From: JAFNGF01 sp964567045
GTDB lineage: Bacteria > Planctomycetota > Phycisphaerae > Sedimentisphaerales > Anaerobacaceae
Length of the DNA stretch: 43,420 nt
Reading direction: 5' to 3'
Assembly (NCBI GenBank): GCA_964567045.1
Contig: CAZMLE010000031.1
Coordinates: 1-43,420 of the forward strand
Position 1 is the stretch's first letter, and each line of letters opens with the position of its first letter. The notes beneath the pieces were generated by a model. That model made no database searches and was not told the origin of the DNA. It saw only the letters and a list, made by a program, of their open reading frames with translations. The translations under genes were made by a program, and so were the position numbers. Positions 16,607-24,385 of this stretch are shown piece by piece.

Positions 16607-17917
16607 TCATACTTTCTCATCATCGACAAGCATGAATCTGATTTGTGCTTCCGCGACTACTGTTTCACCTACCGCCGCCTTACACTGGCACTGGGCGGTT
16701 CTTTTTTTCAGTCTGACGGTCTCCGCCGTAAGGATGAGCTGGTCGCCAGGGACAACAGCCTTGCGCAACTTTACGCCGTCCATGCTCAAAAGCACCGCCA
16801 ATTTACCCGTATGTTCGAGCCTTTGCGCAAATAATAGACCCGACACCTGCGCCATCGCCTCCACAACAAGAACGCCGGGCATAATAGGGGTGCCCGGAAA
16901 ATGCCCCTGGAAGAACTGCTCGTTGAAGGTGACATTCTTGACGCCCTTTATGCGGGTATCGCCTTCGACCTCGATTATCTTATCCACCAGTAAAAACGGA
17001 TACCGATGTGGCAGAATCTTTTGAATCCTGCGGATATCCAAAACCGCATCGGTCCCGAACCTGGCAATACGTTCTCGCTGCTGGGCAGCTTCGTACAACT
17101 TCCGTACCAATCTCTGGTTCAAGGTATGTCCACTCTTGTAGGCGACAATCCTGCCCTTGACTGCCCGGCCCACCAGCGCCAGATCGCCGATGAGGTCCAC
17201 GATCTTGTGCCTGACACACTCATTAGGAAATCGGTAACTGTTCTTAATAGGGCCATCCGAATTGATGACCAGAAGGTCGCGGGGACCAACGTGCGTCCCC
17301 ATTCCGCGAGCTTGAAATTGTTTTGCCTCGACTTCCAGCAGAAAGGTTCGGGCAGGCGCCAGATTCTTCTCAAAGCTCTCGGGCGTAAGACGATAGCTGA
17401 GAATCTGCCGATCGATACCGGTGTGACCGCCATAATCCAGGTCGTAAGTGATGTTCAGCCCGTCATCAGCGTACGGCAGGGCGTAAATCGAGGCATCGCC
17501 GGCGGTAATACAAATCGGCTCAGTGATGACAAACTCCTTGCGGCTGACTTGCTGTTCCACCACGCCGGCCCGCTTCAGTGCTTTGACATACTCAATACTG
17601 CTGCAATCCGGAGCCGGCAGTTCCGAGCCGTTCACTTCCACGATAACATTGTCAATCTCCAGGGCATTTATTGCCGCCAGACAATGCTCGACAGTTTCTA
17701 CACTGACAGGGCCCTTCTTTATGGAGGTGCGACGGCTGCGCTCGGCAAGATTTGGGGCCACGGCGGGAATCCGCACCGCCTCCAGCACATCCGTGCGCAC
17801 GAAGACCACGCCCGTGTCTGCGGGGGCGGGGCGAAAAACGACCTTTGCCTCCTTTCCCCCAAATAAACCCCTGCCGGCGACTCTCGCCTCACCGTTTATT
17901 GTCTTTTGCAGCTTCAA
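16607..17917 (-). CDS. lpxC-fabZ: Fused LpxC deacetylase / FabZ dehydratase
   Basis: A 436-residue fusion. Residues 1-about 280 are LpxC, the zinc deacetylase that commits UDP-acyl-GlcNAc to lipid A: the zinc ligands lie in VEHCLAAINALEIDN (His) and RHKIVDLIGDLAL (His and Asp), and the catalytic His is in YKSGHTLNQ. Residues about 290-436 are FabZ, the (3R)-hydroxyacyl-ACP dehydratase: ILPHRYPFLLVDKI with the active-site His and GHFPGTPIMPGVLVVEAMAQ with the Glu. The same fusion is known from Bacteroidetes. The start is a TTG at 17917 lying within the last codons of lpxD (29-base overlap), chosen because the next residues KLQKTINGEARVAGRGLF match LpxC N-termini. Confidence 0.95.
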   Translation of the reverse strand: MKLQKTINGEARVAGRGLFGGKEAKVVFRPAPADTGVVFVRTDVLEAVRIPAVAPNLAERSRRTSIKKGPVSVETVEHCLAAINALEIDNVIVEVNGSELPAPDCSSIEYVKALKRAGVVEQQVSRKEFVITEPICITAGDASIYALPYADDGLNITYDLDYGGHTGIDRQILSYRLTPESFEKNLAPARTFLLEVEAKQFQARGMGTHVGPRDLLVINSDGPIKNSYRFPNECVRHKIVDLIGDLALVGRAVKGRIVAYKSGHTLNQRLVRKLYEAAQQRERIARFGTDAVLDIRRIQKILPHRYPFLLVDKIIEVEGDTRIKGVKNVTFNEQFFQGHFPGTPIMPGVLVVEAMAQVSGLLFAQRLEHTGKLAVLLSMDGVKLRKAVVPGDQLILTAETVRLKKRTAQCQCKAAVGETVVAEAQIRFMLVDDEKV

Positions 17918-18938
17918 GCTCTTCTATCCTCTTGGCCAGTTGCTTTAACTGCTCAGCAAACTTTGGCAGGCGCCTGGTCAAGCCGGCTATCCGCAGGGCG
18001 TCTCTTATATCCATAGCAGGCACACCCCCTACTTGTTGTCCTGCTGGGACGCTCCCGACGACCCCGGAGCGAGCCGCAACTTGTGTGCCATCACCGATTT
18101 CTATGTTGTCCGCCAGGCCGACCTGTCCGCCTAACACGACGCCGTCGCCCAGCCTGCAACTGCCGGCAATACCGACCTGTCCAACTATCAGACAGCACTT
18201 GCCAATAACCACATTATGAGCGATTTGGACCAGATTATCTATCTTTGTTCCCGCTCCAATTATGGTATTTCTGAATTTGGCCCTGTCAATGCAACAATTT
18301 GCCCCAATCTCGACAAAGTCCTCAATTACCACACCGCCGTTGTGTGGAATAAGCTGATGAGCACCATTGACGAGTGTGTACCCAAAACCTGTCGAGCCAA
18401 TTGTGGTGTTCGCCTGTATAATTACATTGTTACCGATACAACAGTTGTGATAAACTACAACGTTGCTATCCAGCCGGCAATTCTTGCCGATTTTTGAGAG
18501 TTGCCCTATTTTACAGCCGCTGCTGACGACGCTATTTAGCCCGATTTCCACGTCATCCTCAATTACCACTCCCGCGCCGATGGAAACACCCTCAGCGATC
18601 TGGACATTCTGCCCGACCTTGGCGGTCGGATCAATTCCCTCGACCGGCGGCTTCAACTTGGGGGCAAAGACTTCTAAGGTCTTTATCAGTGCCGCGTTGA
18701 CATCTTGGACAACCAGCTGTGGTACGCTCAGCCCATCCAGACGTTTGCCGGTGATGACCGCCGCCGCCCGTGAGTTCTTAAGGGCCGCTACGTGCCTGTC
18801 ATTGGTGATAAAGGTAACATCACTGTCTAAGGCGGCCTCTATCGGCCCAACAGCGGTGATTTCTCTACCCATTTGATCGGGCCCGGCTGCTACCTCAGCG
18901 CCAATCCGCTTTGCCAACTGTGCAATTGTCAATCCCAT
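17889..18938 (-). CDS. lpxD: UDP-3-O-(3-hydroxyacyl)glucosamine N-acyltransferase
   Basis: A 349-residue protein, the third lipid A enzyme. Residues 1-about 100 are the uridine-binding domain (VTFITNDRHVAALKNSRAAAVI), followed by hexapeptide repeats of a left-handed beta-helix; the catalytic His region is GAHQLIPHNGGVVIEDFVEIGANCCIDRA, then LVQIAHNVVIGKCCLIVGQVGIAGS. It ends in a short coiled tail (LKQLAKRIEELEAAKDNKR). No Shine-Dalgarno is visible: a TTTACTATT repeat abuts the ATG. Its 3' end overlaps the lpxC start by 29 bases, so the two should be translationally coupled. Confidence 0.96.
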   Translation of the reverse strand: MGLTIAQLAKRIGAEVAAGPDQMGREITAVGPIEAALDSDVTFITNDRHVAALKNSRAAAVITGKRLDGLSVPQLVVQDVNAALIKTLEVFAPKLKPPVEGIDPTAKVGQNVQIAEGVSIGAGVVIEDDVEIGLNSVVSSGCKIGQLSKIGKNCRLDSNVVVYHNCCIGNNVIIQANTTIGSTGFGYTLVNGAHQLIPHNGGVVIEDFVEIGANCCIDRAKFRNTIIGAGTKIDNLVQIAHNVVIGKCCLIVGQVGIAGSCRLGDGVVLGGQVGLADNIEIGDGTQVAARSGVVGSVPAGQQVGGVPAMDIRDALRIAGLTRRLPKFAEQLKQLAKRIEELEAAKDNKR

Positions 18939-18942
18939 AAAT

Positions 18943-18965
18943 GCTCAATAGTAAATAGTCAATTC
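18943..18965. repeat. ATTGACTATTTACTATTGA repeat on the ompH stop codon
   Basis: On the minus strand the skp/ompH-like gene ends AAT TGA within ATTGACTATTTACTATTGA, and lpxD starts a few bases further on. The repeat thus supplies the stop codon and replaces the expected ribosome binding site of lpxD. The same unit occurs at 29936-29996 and 42986-43080. Confidence 0.8.
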
Positions 18966-19549
18966 TTGGCGTCCAGCCGGGCTGTCACCTCATCGGTAAT
19001 ATCCGGACAGCCGCCACTATAAAGCAACTTGTGCGTACTGAGAGTCAGCATAAGCTCATCCCCGCTGGCGGAGGGAAACTCCGGCTCCTGCTTGTCAAAG
19101 ACCATATCCAGGCCCTTTTTCTCGGCCAGCTCCTTGACTATCTGCAGAACCTCTTGATAGACCTGCTCGGTCCACCGCTGGTCTTTTAGCGACCTTTCCT
19201 GCTTGAGGTACTGCTGGCGAGCATCCAGCTTGGCCTTTTTCTCCAGAACGTCCTGGTATTGCTTCAGATGGTCGGGGCTTCCCGGCTTTAAGGTCTTCAA
19301 TCCCGCTTCATCAGCCTGTATTTGCTTGGAGAGCTTTTCCAGTTCCAGCATGGCTGTATTATACTCGGCCATAGCTTCCTGTCTGTACTTGGCGTTGCGG
19401 TTGCACTTGCGGAAGACCTCGCGCACATTGACCAGGGCAATTGTTAGAGAGTGCTGCTCGGCTTTCGGCTGAGCCAAACCTTGGTAGCCCACCGACAAGA
19501 TAATCGCACACACCAAACAACTCAAAACGATAGCTGTTCTAATCCTCAT
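18959..19549 (-). CDS. OmpH/Skp-family periplasmic chaperone
   Basis: A 196-residue exported protein. Residues 1-about 27 form a signal peptide (IRTAIVLSCLVCAIILSVGYQGLA, AxxA-like end at GLAQP). IALVNVREVFRKCNRN is the typical Skp/OmpH start of the mature part, followed by a long charged helical region (LEKLSKQIQADEAGLKTL..LEKKAKLDARQQYLKQ), the coiled tentacles that hold unfolded outer-membrane proteins. It lies between bamA and lpxD, the classical position. An AAGGGA site precedes the ATG. Length is near the family norm. Confidence 0.9.
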   Translation of the reverse strand: MRIRTAIVLSCLVCAIILSVGYQGLAQPKAEQHSLTIALVNVREVFRKCNRNAKYRQEAMAEYNTAMLELEKLSKQIQADEAGLKTLKPGSPDHLKQYQDVLEKKAKLDARQQYLKQERSLKDQRWTEQVYQEVLQIVKELAEKKGLDMVFDKQEPEFPSASGDELMLTLSTHKLLYSGGCPDITDEVTARLDAKN

Positions 19550-19625
19550 AACCTGTCCCTTCCAGATTTTTGCCCGTTTGAATTCGGGAGTTTAGCAGTC
19601 GCCGGCACGGTGACTGCCAACCTGA

Positions 19626-21920
19626 CTAAAATAGCCTTCCTATCGAGAAACTGAACACCTGTGTTTCGTCATCGTCATCTCTCTTCAGCGGCGCAGCAAC
19701 TTCAAACCTCATCGGCACCGGCCCAAACCAGTGAGGTATCCGTATCTGTATGCCCGTGCCCAGCGACATACGATAGGGACCGGTCTCAACGGTTCCGCTG
19801 TCAAAGAAAAATAGGGCATCGAAATTTTCGCCTATCAAAGGCACGGTTACCTCCGTACCAGCTAAAAATAACCAGTCGCTGCCTATTGGGTCTTTACGCT
19901 GCGCCACACCCGCTGGGACATTTGTCTGCAGACCTCTGGGACTTATGCCCCGATATTGAAAACCCCTCATGCCGTAAGTGCCTGTACCGCCGGCGTAGAA
20001 CTTTTCGAAAGGCGGCGCATCATCTATAACGGTTGTGCCCGCCCGCACCTTCACAGCCAGCACCGTTTTTCGCTCCAGCACGTCCTCGTACAGCGTCTTA
20101 TACCACACATACGAACCGCTCAACAGCCCGAAAGTGTGGTCGCCTGTAACCTGCTCGTAATCGGCGTCAAAAACATGCCCGGTGGTCGGATCGTAGATGT
20201 CATCAATGACACTTCTTCCAATGCCAAACTTAACGCCCACCAGCAGGTTATCGCCTTTAACGTCTATGATTTCCCGCGGGGCGTCAAACTCAAGACTTCT
20301 GACATCCACATTTTCGGCCCGCAGCCCTATACTTCTGCGCCAGCGGTCTTGGAACCGCTGTTCAAATCCAAGATAGCTGCGCAACCGGCCCTCTCTGTAG
20401 CTCTCTCTGTACCGCTCGAAGCTCGAGCCTGCCACATCGAGGGTGACAGGCCGGCCCCGCCAGTACGGGTCACTGAGATTGATCGAATAAACACTGAGTT
20501 CTGTTCCGGGCTGAAACGCAATTCTCATTCTCTGCCCGGCGCCTCTGAAGGCCTTCATAGTGATAAGCTCTCCGAAGCTTTCAGGCCAATCGGCAATGTC
20601 GAAATTGCGCTGTTCATAAATCAGTTGACCGATCATACCGTAGTCGCTGCTCACGCCGACACCCGGATTAATCCAGCCGGTCGTGCCCTCTTTAATGTCC
20701 ACCTTTGCATCCTTTTGGTCGGGTACACCGCTGGCCGGCGTAACGGGCCTGATCATCACCTCCTCAGCAAGTGCCATCCTTTGCACATATTTTTCCAGTA
20801 TTCCACCTCCCTGCTTGGGCGCAATATCACCATTATACAATTGGCCGGGCGTAAAGCCGTATTCGTCCAGCACATGGCGGACGACCTTGTCTTGCGTCAG
20901 CTCATTGCCGGTTATCTCGACCTGCCCGATCCGAAATTGATTGCCCTCGATAATATTAAATTCAACATTAACCACATCTGCGCCCACTTCCGGGCAAAAC
21001 CTGGGCTTGTGCTGAATGTCAGCATCTACAAAGCCATGCTCGCCGTAGAGCTTGAGCAGGCGCTGCGCATCGGCAGCCGCCTTACGCTTAATGTAGACCT
21101 CTCCGGGCGTCAGCTCCAGCCGCGCACGCAGGGTATCGTCATCAAAGTACTTGTTACCGGCAAAGAGGGTTTTCTCGATGCGATAAGCCGGCCCCTCTTC
21201 GATCACGAAAGTCAGATAAACTCCGCTTTTATCGTCGGAGAATTGCGTCTCTGGTGTTATCTTGTAATCGAGGAAGCCCTTTTCATAATAGAAATTCTCC
21301 AGCCTGACGACGTCTTCTGCCACCGCCTCTTTGGTGTAGTAAAAAGGCCAGTAGAACCAACTCTTTTGTTTTATCTTGGTAATCTTTCTGAGCGTGTCGG
21401 TTTTGATAGCCTTGTTGCCGCTGAATTTCACTGATGCGATCCGCACCCTCGGCCCCTCATCAATAGTATAGAGCACCTGGCCTGTCGGCAATTTTGCCCA
21501 GTCCAGCGTCACTTTAACAAAGGCAAAGCCGACTTTGCGGTAGATTTCCTCTATAATTCTTCTGCCTGCTTCAGTTAGCACAGGATCAAGGCGGGAACCT
21601 TCCTTAAAGTCAAGTCTTTGCCCTAGAACCTTGGCCTTATAATGCTGGTTGCCGGCAAAATCAATCGACTTAACGGTGTTGTTTGCCGCCCCGAAATGGC
21701 TAGGCCATGCCTGCTCGGCAGACCCTGCCAGCATGGTGGCAGGGCTAACGGTTAACCCCGCCATCATGAGCGAACAGCCATCCCTGCTCGGGACTATGGC
21801 GGGGTTCCCCCACAAAGCAAAGTTAAAAGTGCCTAAAGTTAAAAGTGACAAAATGGCTTGGCCATCCCTGCTCGGGAGTGAGCTAAAGAGATATTCCAGA
21901 ATTTTAGGCACTTTAGGCAC
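19626..21920 (-). CDS. bamA: Outer-membrane protein assembly factor BamA, with a repeat-derived N-terminus
   Basis: An Omp85 protein. From about residue 82 POTRA domains follow each other (VKSIDFAGNQHYKAKVLGQRL; VRIASVKFSGNKAIKTDTLRKI; YRIEKTLFAGNKYFDDDTLRARL; FRIGQVEITGNELTQDKVVRHVL), then a membrane barrel with GTGTYGMRGFQYRGISPRG and a terminal phenylalanine (FSFSIGRLF). It inserts barrel proteins into the outer membrane. Residues 1-about 75 are encoded almost wholly by interspersed repeats (21722-21920), so no native signal peptide is seen; the only hydrophobic stretch, LSLLTLGTFNFALWG, is itself read from a repeat array. The start is a GTG at 21920 inside the repeat; ATGs at 21767/21764 and 21734 are alternatives without a signal peptide. 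Confidence 0.9.
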   Translation of the reverse strand: MPKVPKILEYLFSSLPSRDGQAILSLLTLGTFNFALWGNPAIVPSRDGCSLMMAGLTVSPATMLAGSAEQAWPSHFGAANNTVKSIDFAGNQHYKAKVLGQRLDFKEGSRLDPVLTEAGRRIIEEIYRKVGFAFVKVTLDWAKLPTGQVLYTIDEGPRVRIASVKFSGNKAIKTDTLRKITKIKQKSWFYWPFYYTKEAVAEDVVRLENFYYEKGFLDYKITPETQFSDDKSGVYLTFVIEEGPAYRIEKTLFAGNKYFDDDTLRARLELTPGEVYIKRKAAADAQRLLKLYGEHGFVDADIQHKPRFCPEVGADVVNVEFNIIEGNQFRIGQVEITGNELTQDKVVRHVLDEYGFTPGQLYNGDIAPKQGGGILEKYVQRMALAEEVMIRPVTPASGVPDQKDAKVDIKEGTTGWINPGVGVSSDYGMIGQLIYEQRNFDIADWPESFGELITMKAFRGAGQRMRIAFQPGTELSVYSINLSDPYWRGRPVTLDVAGSSFERYRESYREGRLRSYLGFEQRFQDRWRRSIGLRAENVDVRSLEFDAPREIIDVKGDNLLVGVKFGIGRSVIDDIYDPTTGHVFDADYEQVTGDHTFGLLSGSYVWYKTLYEDVLERKTVLAVKVRAGTTVIDDAPPFEKFYAGGTGTYGMRGFQYRGISPRGLQTNVPAGVAQRKDPIGSDWLFLAGTEVTVPLIGENFDALFFFDSGTVETGPYRMSLGTGIQIRIPHWFGPVPMRFEVAAPLKRDDDDETQVFSFSIGRLF
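21722..21806. repeat. Two-hairpin element with a nested insertion, in the bamA 5' region
   Basis: CCCTGCCA/TGGCAGGG (21723-21744), then CTAACGGTTAAC, then CCCCGCCAT (21756-21764) whose partner ATGGCGGGG comes only at 21796-21804. The 31-base loop holds AGCCATCCCTGCTCGGGA, a unit found elsewhere by itself (21869-21886, 23506-23516). Compare the unexpanded form at 23626-23647. So one repeat sits within the loop of another. Confidence 0.85.
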
Positions 21921-21963
21921 TCCGAATTTTAGACACTTTCAACTTTAGGCACTTTTAACTTTT
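21824..21963. repeat. AGTGCCTAAAGT-type repeat array, bamA/dnaB junction
   Basis: Copies of CACTTTAGGCACTTT and AAAGTGCCTAAAGTT in both orientations, with one GGCCATCCCTGCTCGGGAG unit between them, cover the bamA start and most of the gap to dnaB. Same array class as 24121-24385 and 40150-40248. Confidence 0.85.
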
Positions 21964-21980
21964 ATTCCTTTTGCCCATCC

Positions 21981-23408
21981 TTAGAAGGGCACCGATTCCT
22001 CGTCGACTGGCGCAGCGGCCTTAAACCGCGTAAATCTCTCCCAGAATCTTAGCGGCACAAGTCCGGTTGGGCCGTTACGCTGCTTGGCTATGATCAGCTC
22101 TGCTGTATTGTTCGGCTGGTAATCCTCTTCGCCCTGATGGTAGTAGTCTTCGCGGTGAAGCAGTATTACCATGTCGGCGTCCTGCTCGATGCTGCCGCTT
22201 TCGCGCAGGTCGCTCATTCTGGGGCGGTGACCTTCTCGGCCTTCCGGGGCCCGATTCAACTGACTCAGAACCACCACCGGAACAGAGAGCTCTCGCGCCA
22301 AGCCCTTGATGTACCTTGAAATGGTAGCGATTTCCTGCTGACGCGACTCCACTTTGCCGCCGCCGTACATCAACTGCAAATAATCTATGAAGACGGCCCG
22401 TATGTCATACAGGCTCTTGAGCCTGCGGGCCTTGGCGCGAAGCTCCAGCGGAGTCAACGAGGAGCTGTCGTCTATATAAATCGGCGCTTCGGAAAGTTGC
22501 CCGCAGATTGCCACCAGCTTCTGGTGGTCGAGGGTTGTGAGCATGCCCTTTCTGACGGCCTGGGCATCAATTTCGCTGGCGCTCGCCATAAATCTCTCGG
22601 CGAGCTGCTGTCGGCTGGTTTCCAGCGAGAATATCACTAACGGCATCCTTTCCACCACGCCGACATGCTCGGCGATATTCAGTGCCAGGCTGGTCTTTCC
22701 CATACTGGGGCGCCCTGCAATAACTATCATCTCGCCTGACTGCAGCCCACAGGTCAGGTTGTCAAGGGCCTGGTAGCCGGTCGATAGCCCTGTAATTAGA
22801 GTGCCCCCGCGCTTCTCTATGAGTTCATAAGCCTGAGTGACCAGGTCTTTTAGCCGGTAAGCCTGTCCGCTTATCGATTGATCCGTTACAGCAAAGATTC
22901 TGCGTTCGGCCTCGTCCAATTTTTCTTTTGTATCGCCGCTTTCATCGTAGGCCTCATTGAGGATTCCTGTTGCAGCAGCAATCATCTCGCGCAGCAGCAT
23001 TTTCTCTTTGACTATGCCGGCATAATACATAACGTTGGCCGCAGAGGGCACAGATTCCATTACTCTGACTAAATAGTCCACTCCGCCTACGGCATCGAGC
23101 TGCTTTCGCTTCTGGAGCTCATCGCGCAGCAGCACCCCGTCGATACCCTCACTGGGATTCTTTTCGTATAGAGCAATCACCGCATCGAATATCATCTGGT
23201 GCTCGGGTCGATAAAAACCCTCGCGAGAGAGGTACGGCACGACCTCCCCGATGCACTTGGGGCCGATTATCATTGAGCCGAGGACCGCCGCCTCTGCCGC
23301 CAGTGATTCAGGCATACTGCGGCCCACCATGAGTTTACCGTTAACATCGGACTTAGCATGAACCGCCCCCTTCAGTTCAACCGGCCGAGCCTTTTGCTCA
23401 CCTGCCAT
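21981..23408 (-). CDS. dnaB: Replicative DNA helicase DnaB
   Basis: A 475-residue hexameric helicase that unwinds DNA ahead of the fork. Residues about 30-135 are the N-terminal collar domain (PESLAAEAAVLGSMIIGPKCIGEVV..REGFYRPEHQMIFDAV). The RecA-like domain has Walker A IAGRPSMGKTSLALNIA, a Walker B-like stretch AVFIDYLQLMYGG and PVVVLSQLNRAPEGREGHRPRMSDLRESGSIEQDADMV. The first about 28 residues are extra and polar. A GAGGGAG site precedes the ATG at 23408. It follows rplI as in many bacteria; the 228-base gap holds repeats. Confidence 0.97.
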   Translation of the reverse strand: MAGEQKARPVELKGAVHAKSDVNGKLMVGRSMPESLAAEAAVLGSMIIGPKCIGEVVPYLSREGFYRPEHQMIFDAVIALYEKNPSEGIDGVLLRDELQKRKQLDAVGGVDYLVRVMESVPSAANVMYYAGIVKEKMLLREMIAAATGILNEAYDESGDTKEKLDEAERRIFAVTDQSISGQAYRLKDLVTQAYELIEKRGGTLITGLSTGYQALDNLTCGLQSGEMIVIAGRPSMGKTSLALNIAEHVGVVERMPLVIFSLETSRQQLAERFMASASEIDAQAVRKGMLTTLDHQKLVAICGQLSEAPIYIDDSSSLTPLELRAKARRLKSLYDIRAVFIDYLQLMYGGGKVESRQQEIATISRYIKGLARELSVPVVVLSQLNRAPEGREGHRPRMSDLRESGSIEQDADMVILLHREDYYHQGEEDYQPNNTAELIIAKQRNGPTGLVPLRFWERFTRFKAAAPVDEESVPF

Positions 23409-23473
23409 AGCGCGTTTGCTCCCTCATCTTTCCACACCTGTCCTCGAGTGTAACGAAGGAACCCACAATTTTA

Positions 23474-23568
23474 TCCGCCGTCTGTATGGCGGACCTGTCC
23501 TTGAGTCCCGAGCAGGGATCCCTAATCGGGACGTAGCGAAGGACTTGTCCGCCGTACGTCTGGCGGAT
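23474..23568. repeat. TCCGCC..GGCGGA hairpin repeats between rplI and dnaB
   Basis: Two copies of the hairpin TCCGCC(N8)GGCGGA (23474-23493 and 23548-23567) flank a GAGCAGGGATCCCTAATCGGGA unit and a GTAGCGAAGGAC unit. The loops read GTCTGTAT and GTACGTCT. This class recurs at 23961, 24276, 25333, 25550, 34475 and 43163. Confidence 0.8.
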
Positions 23569-23592
23569 AGGCCTGTCAAATTCGAAAAAGGA

Positions 23593-23650
23593 CCGTGCCA
23601 GAGGCTGGCACGGCTAACCGGTTAGCCCCGCCATAGTTATGGCGGGGTTA
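23593..23650. repeat. Two-hairpin bracketed element carrying the rplI stop codon
   Basis: CCGTGCCA/TGGCACGG (23593-23613), linker CTAACCGGTTAGC (a palindrome), then CCCCGCCAT/ATGGCGGGG (23626-23647) and TTAA. The TAA stop of rplI (23637-23639) lies in the loop of the second hairpin. Confidence 0.9.
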
Positions 23651-24110
23651 ACTCGTCCCCCTCGGGCACCACGGTTACCTTTACCTGGGCGGTTAAATCG
23701 TCTGCAAACTTGAGCGTTACCGTGTGGGTTCCGATGTGCTTTATATGTTCAGATAGTTTCACGACCTCGTCCGGCACTTCGAAGCCTACGGATCGCAGGT
23801 TGGCGGCTATCTGACTGTCGGAGACCGAACCAAATAGACCTCCCTGCTCGTTGGCCTTGGCGGCGATAACGGCCTCTGCGCCCTCGACCGCGTCCCTAAG
23901 GGACGAGAGGCGCGCCCGCTCGCGCAGCCGCTGCTCCGCTCGCTCTTTTGCTTTGATATTAATCCGCCTTACGTCTGGCGGATTAACCTCGCTCGCCACC
24001 TTTGCCAGGCCCTGCGGCAGTAGATAGTTCCTGGCATAACCCTCATTGACTTCTACTACATCGCCGAGCCAGCCCAGGCTCCTGATATCTTCGCAAAGCA
24101 AAACCTTCAT
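23637..24110 (-). CDS. rplI: 50S ribosomal protein L9
   Basis: A 157-residue L9, which binds 23S rRNA domain V. The N-terminal domain MKVLLCEDIRSLGWLGDVVEVNEGYARNYLLPQGLA is intact, followed by the long connecting helix and a C-terminal domain (EQGGLFGSVSDSQIAANLRSVGFEVPDEVV). A TCCGCC..GGCGGA palindrome (23961-23984) is read in frame as about NPPDVRRI at residues 42-50, the junction of the N-domain and helix, so the protein is longer here than usual. The last residues ELTPP and the stop come from another palindromic element. An AGAAAGG site precedes the ATG. Confidence 0.96.
   Translation of the reverse strand: MKVLLCEDIRSLGWLGDVVEVNEGYARNYLLPQGLAKVASEVNPPDVRRINIKAKERAEQRLRERARLSSLRDAVEGAEAVIAAKANEQGGLFGSVSDSQIAANLRSVGFEVPDEVVKLSEHIKHIGTHTVTLKFADDLTAQVKVTVVPEGDELTPP
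23961..23984. repeat. In-frame palindrome inside rplI
   Basis: AATCCGCC/GGCGGATT with loop TTACGTCT (8-bp stem) is read as about NPPDVRRI in ribosomal protein L9. Being 24 bases long it keeps the frame. Confidence 0.85.
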
Positions 24111-24120
24111 TTCATAACCT

Positions 24121-24385
24121 TTCTAAAAGTGTCTAAAGTGCCTAAAATTCGGAGTGACTAAAGTGCCTAAATTAGTGCCTAAAGTTAAAAGTGACTAAAG
24201 TGCCTAAAATTGTGGATTATTTTTTCACTTTAGGCACTTTAGTTCACTTTAGACACTTTTCTCACTTGGCACTTTATCCGCCAGACGTATGGCGGATTTA
24301 GCTCACTCCCGTAAGGGATGGCCAAGCCATTTAGGCACTTTAGTTCACTTTAGACACTTTTGTCACTTGACACTTTAGCTCACTC
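24121..24385. repeat. AGTGCCTAAAGT-type repeat array between rpsR and rplI
   Basis: The whole 265-base gap between rpsR and rplI is made of repeat: about a dozen AAAGTGCCTAAA / TTTAGGCACTTT units first in one orientation, then the other (so the array can fold into a long hairpin around about 24215), plus one TCCGCC..GGCGGA hairpin (24276-24297) and one CCCGTAAGGGATGGCCAAGC unit. No open frame or RNA gene is seen here. Confidence 0.88.

Noticed and set aside
19956..21434. A 492-codon open frame on the plus strand opposite bamA
   Set aside because: It is the antisense shadow of a clear BamA gene, has no family match that I recognise and no convincing ribosome binding site.
24121..24385. Possible CRISPR array (regular short repeats between genes)
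   Set aside because: Units are only about 12-15 bases, occur in both orientations with no spacers of constant length, and no cas gene is near.
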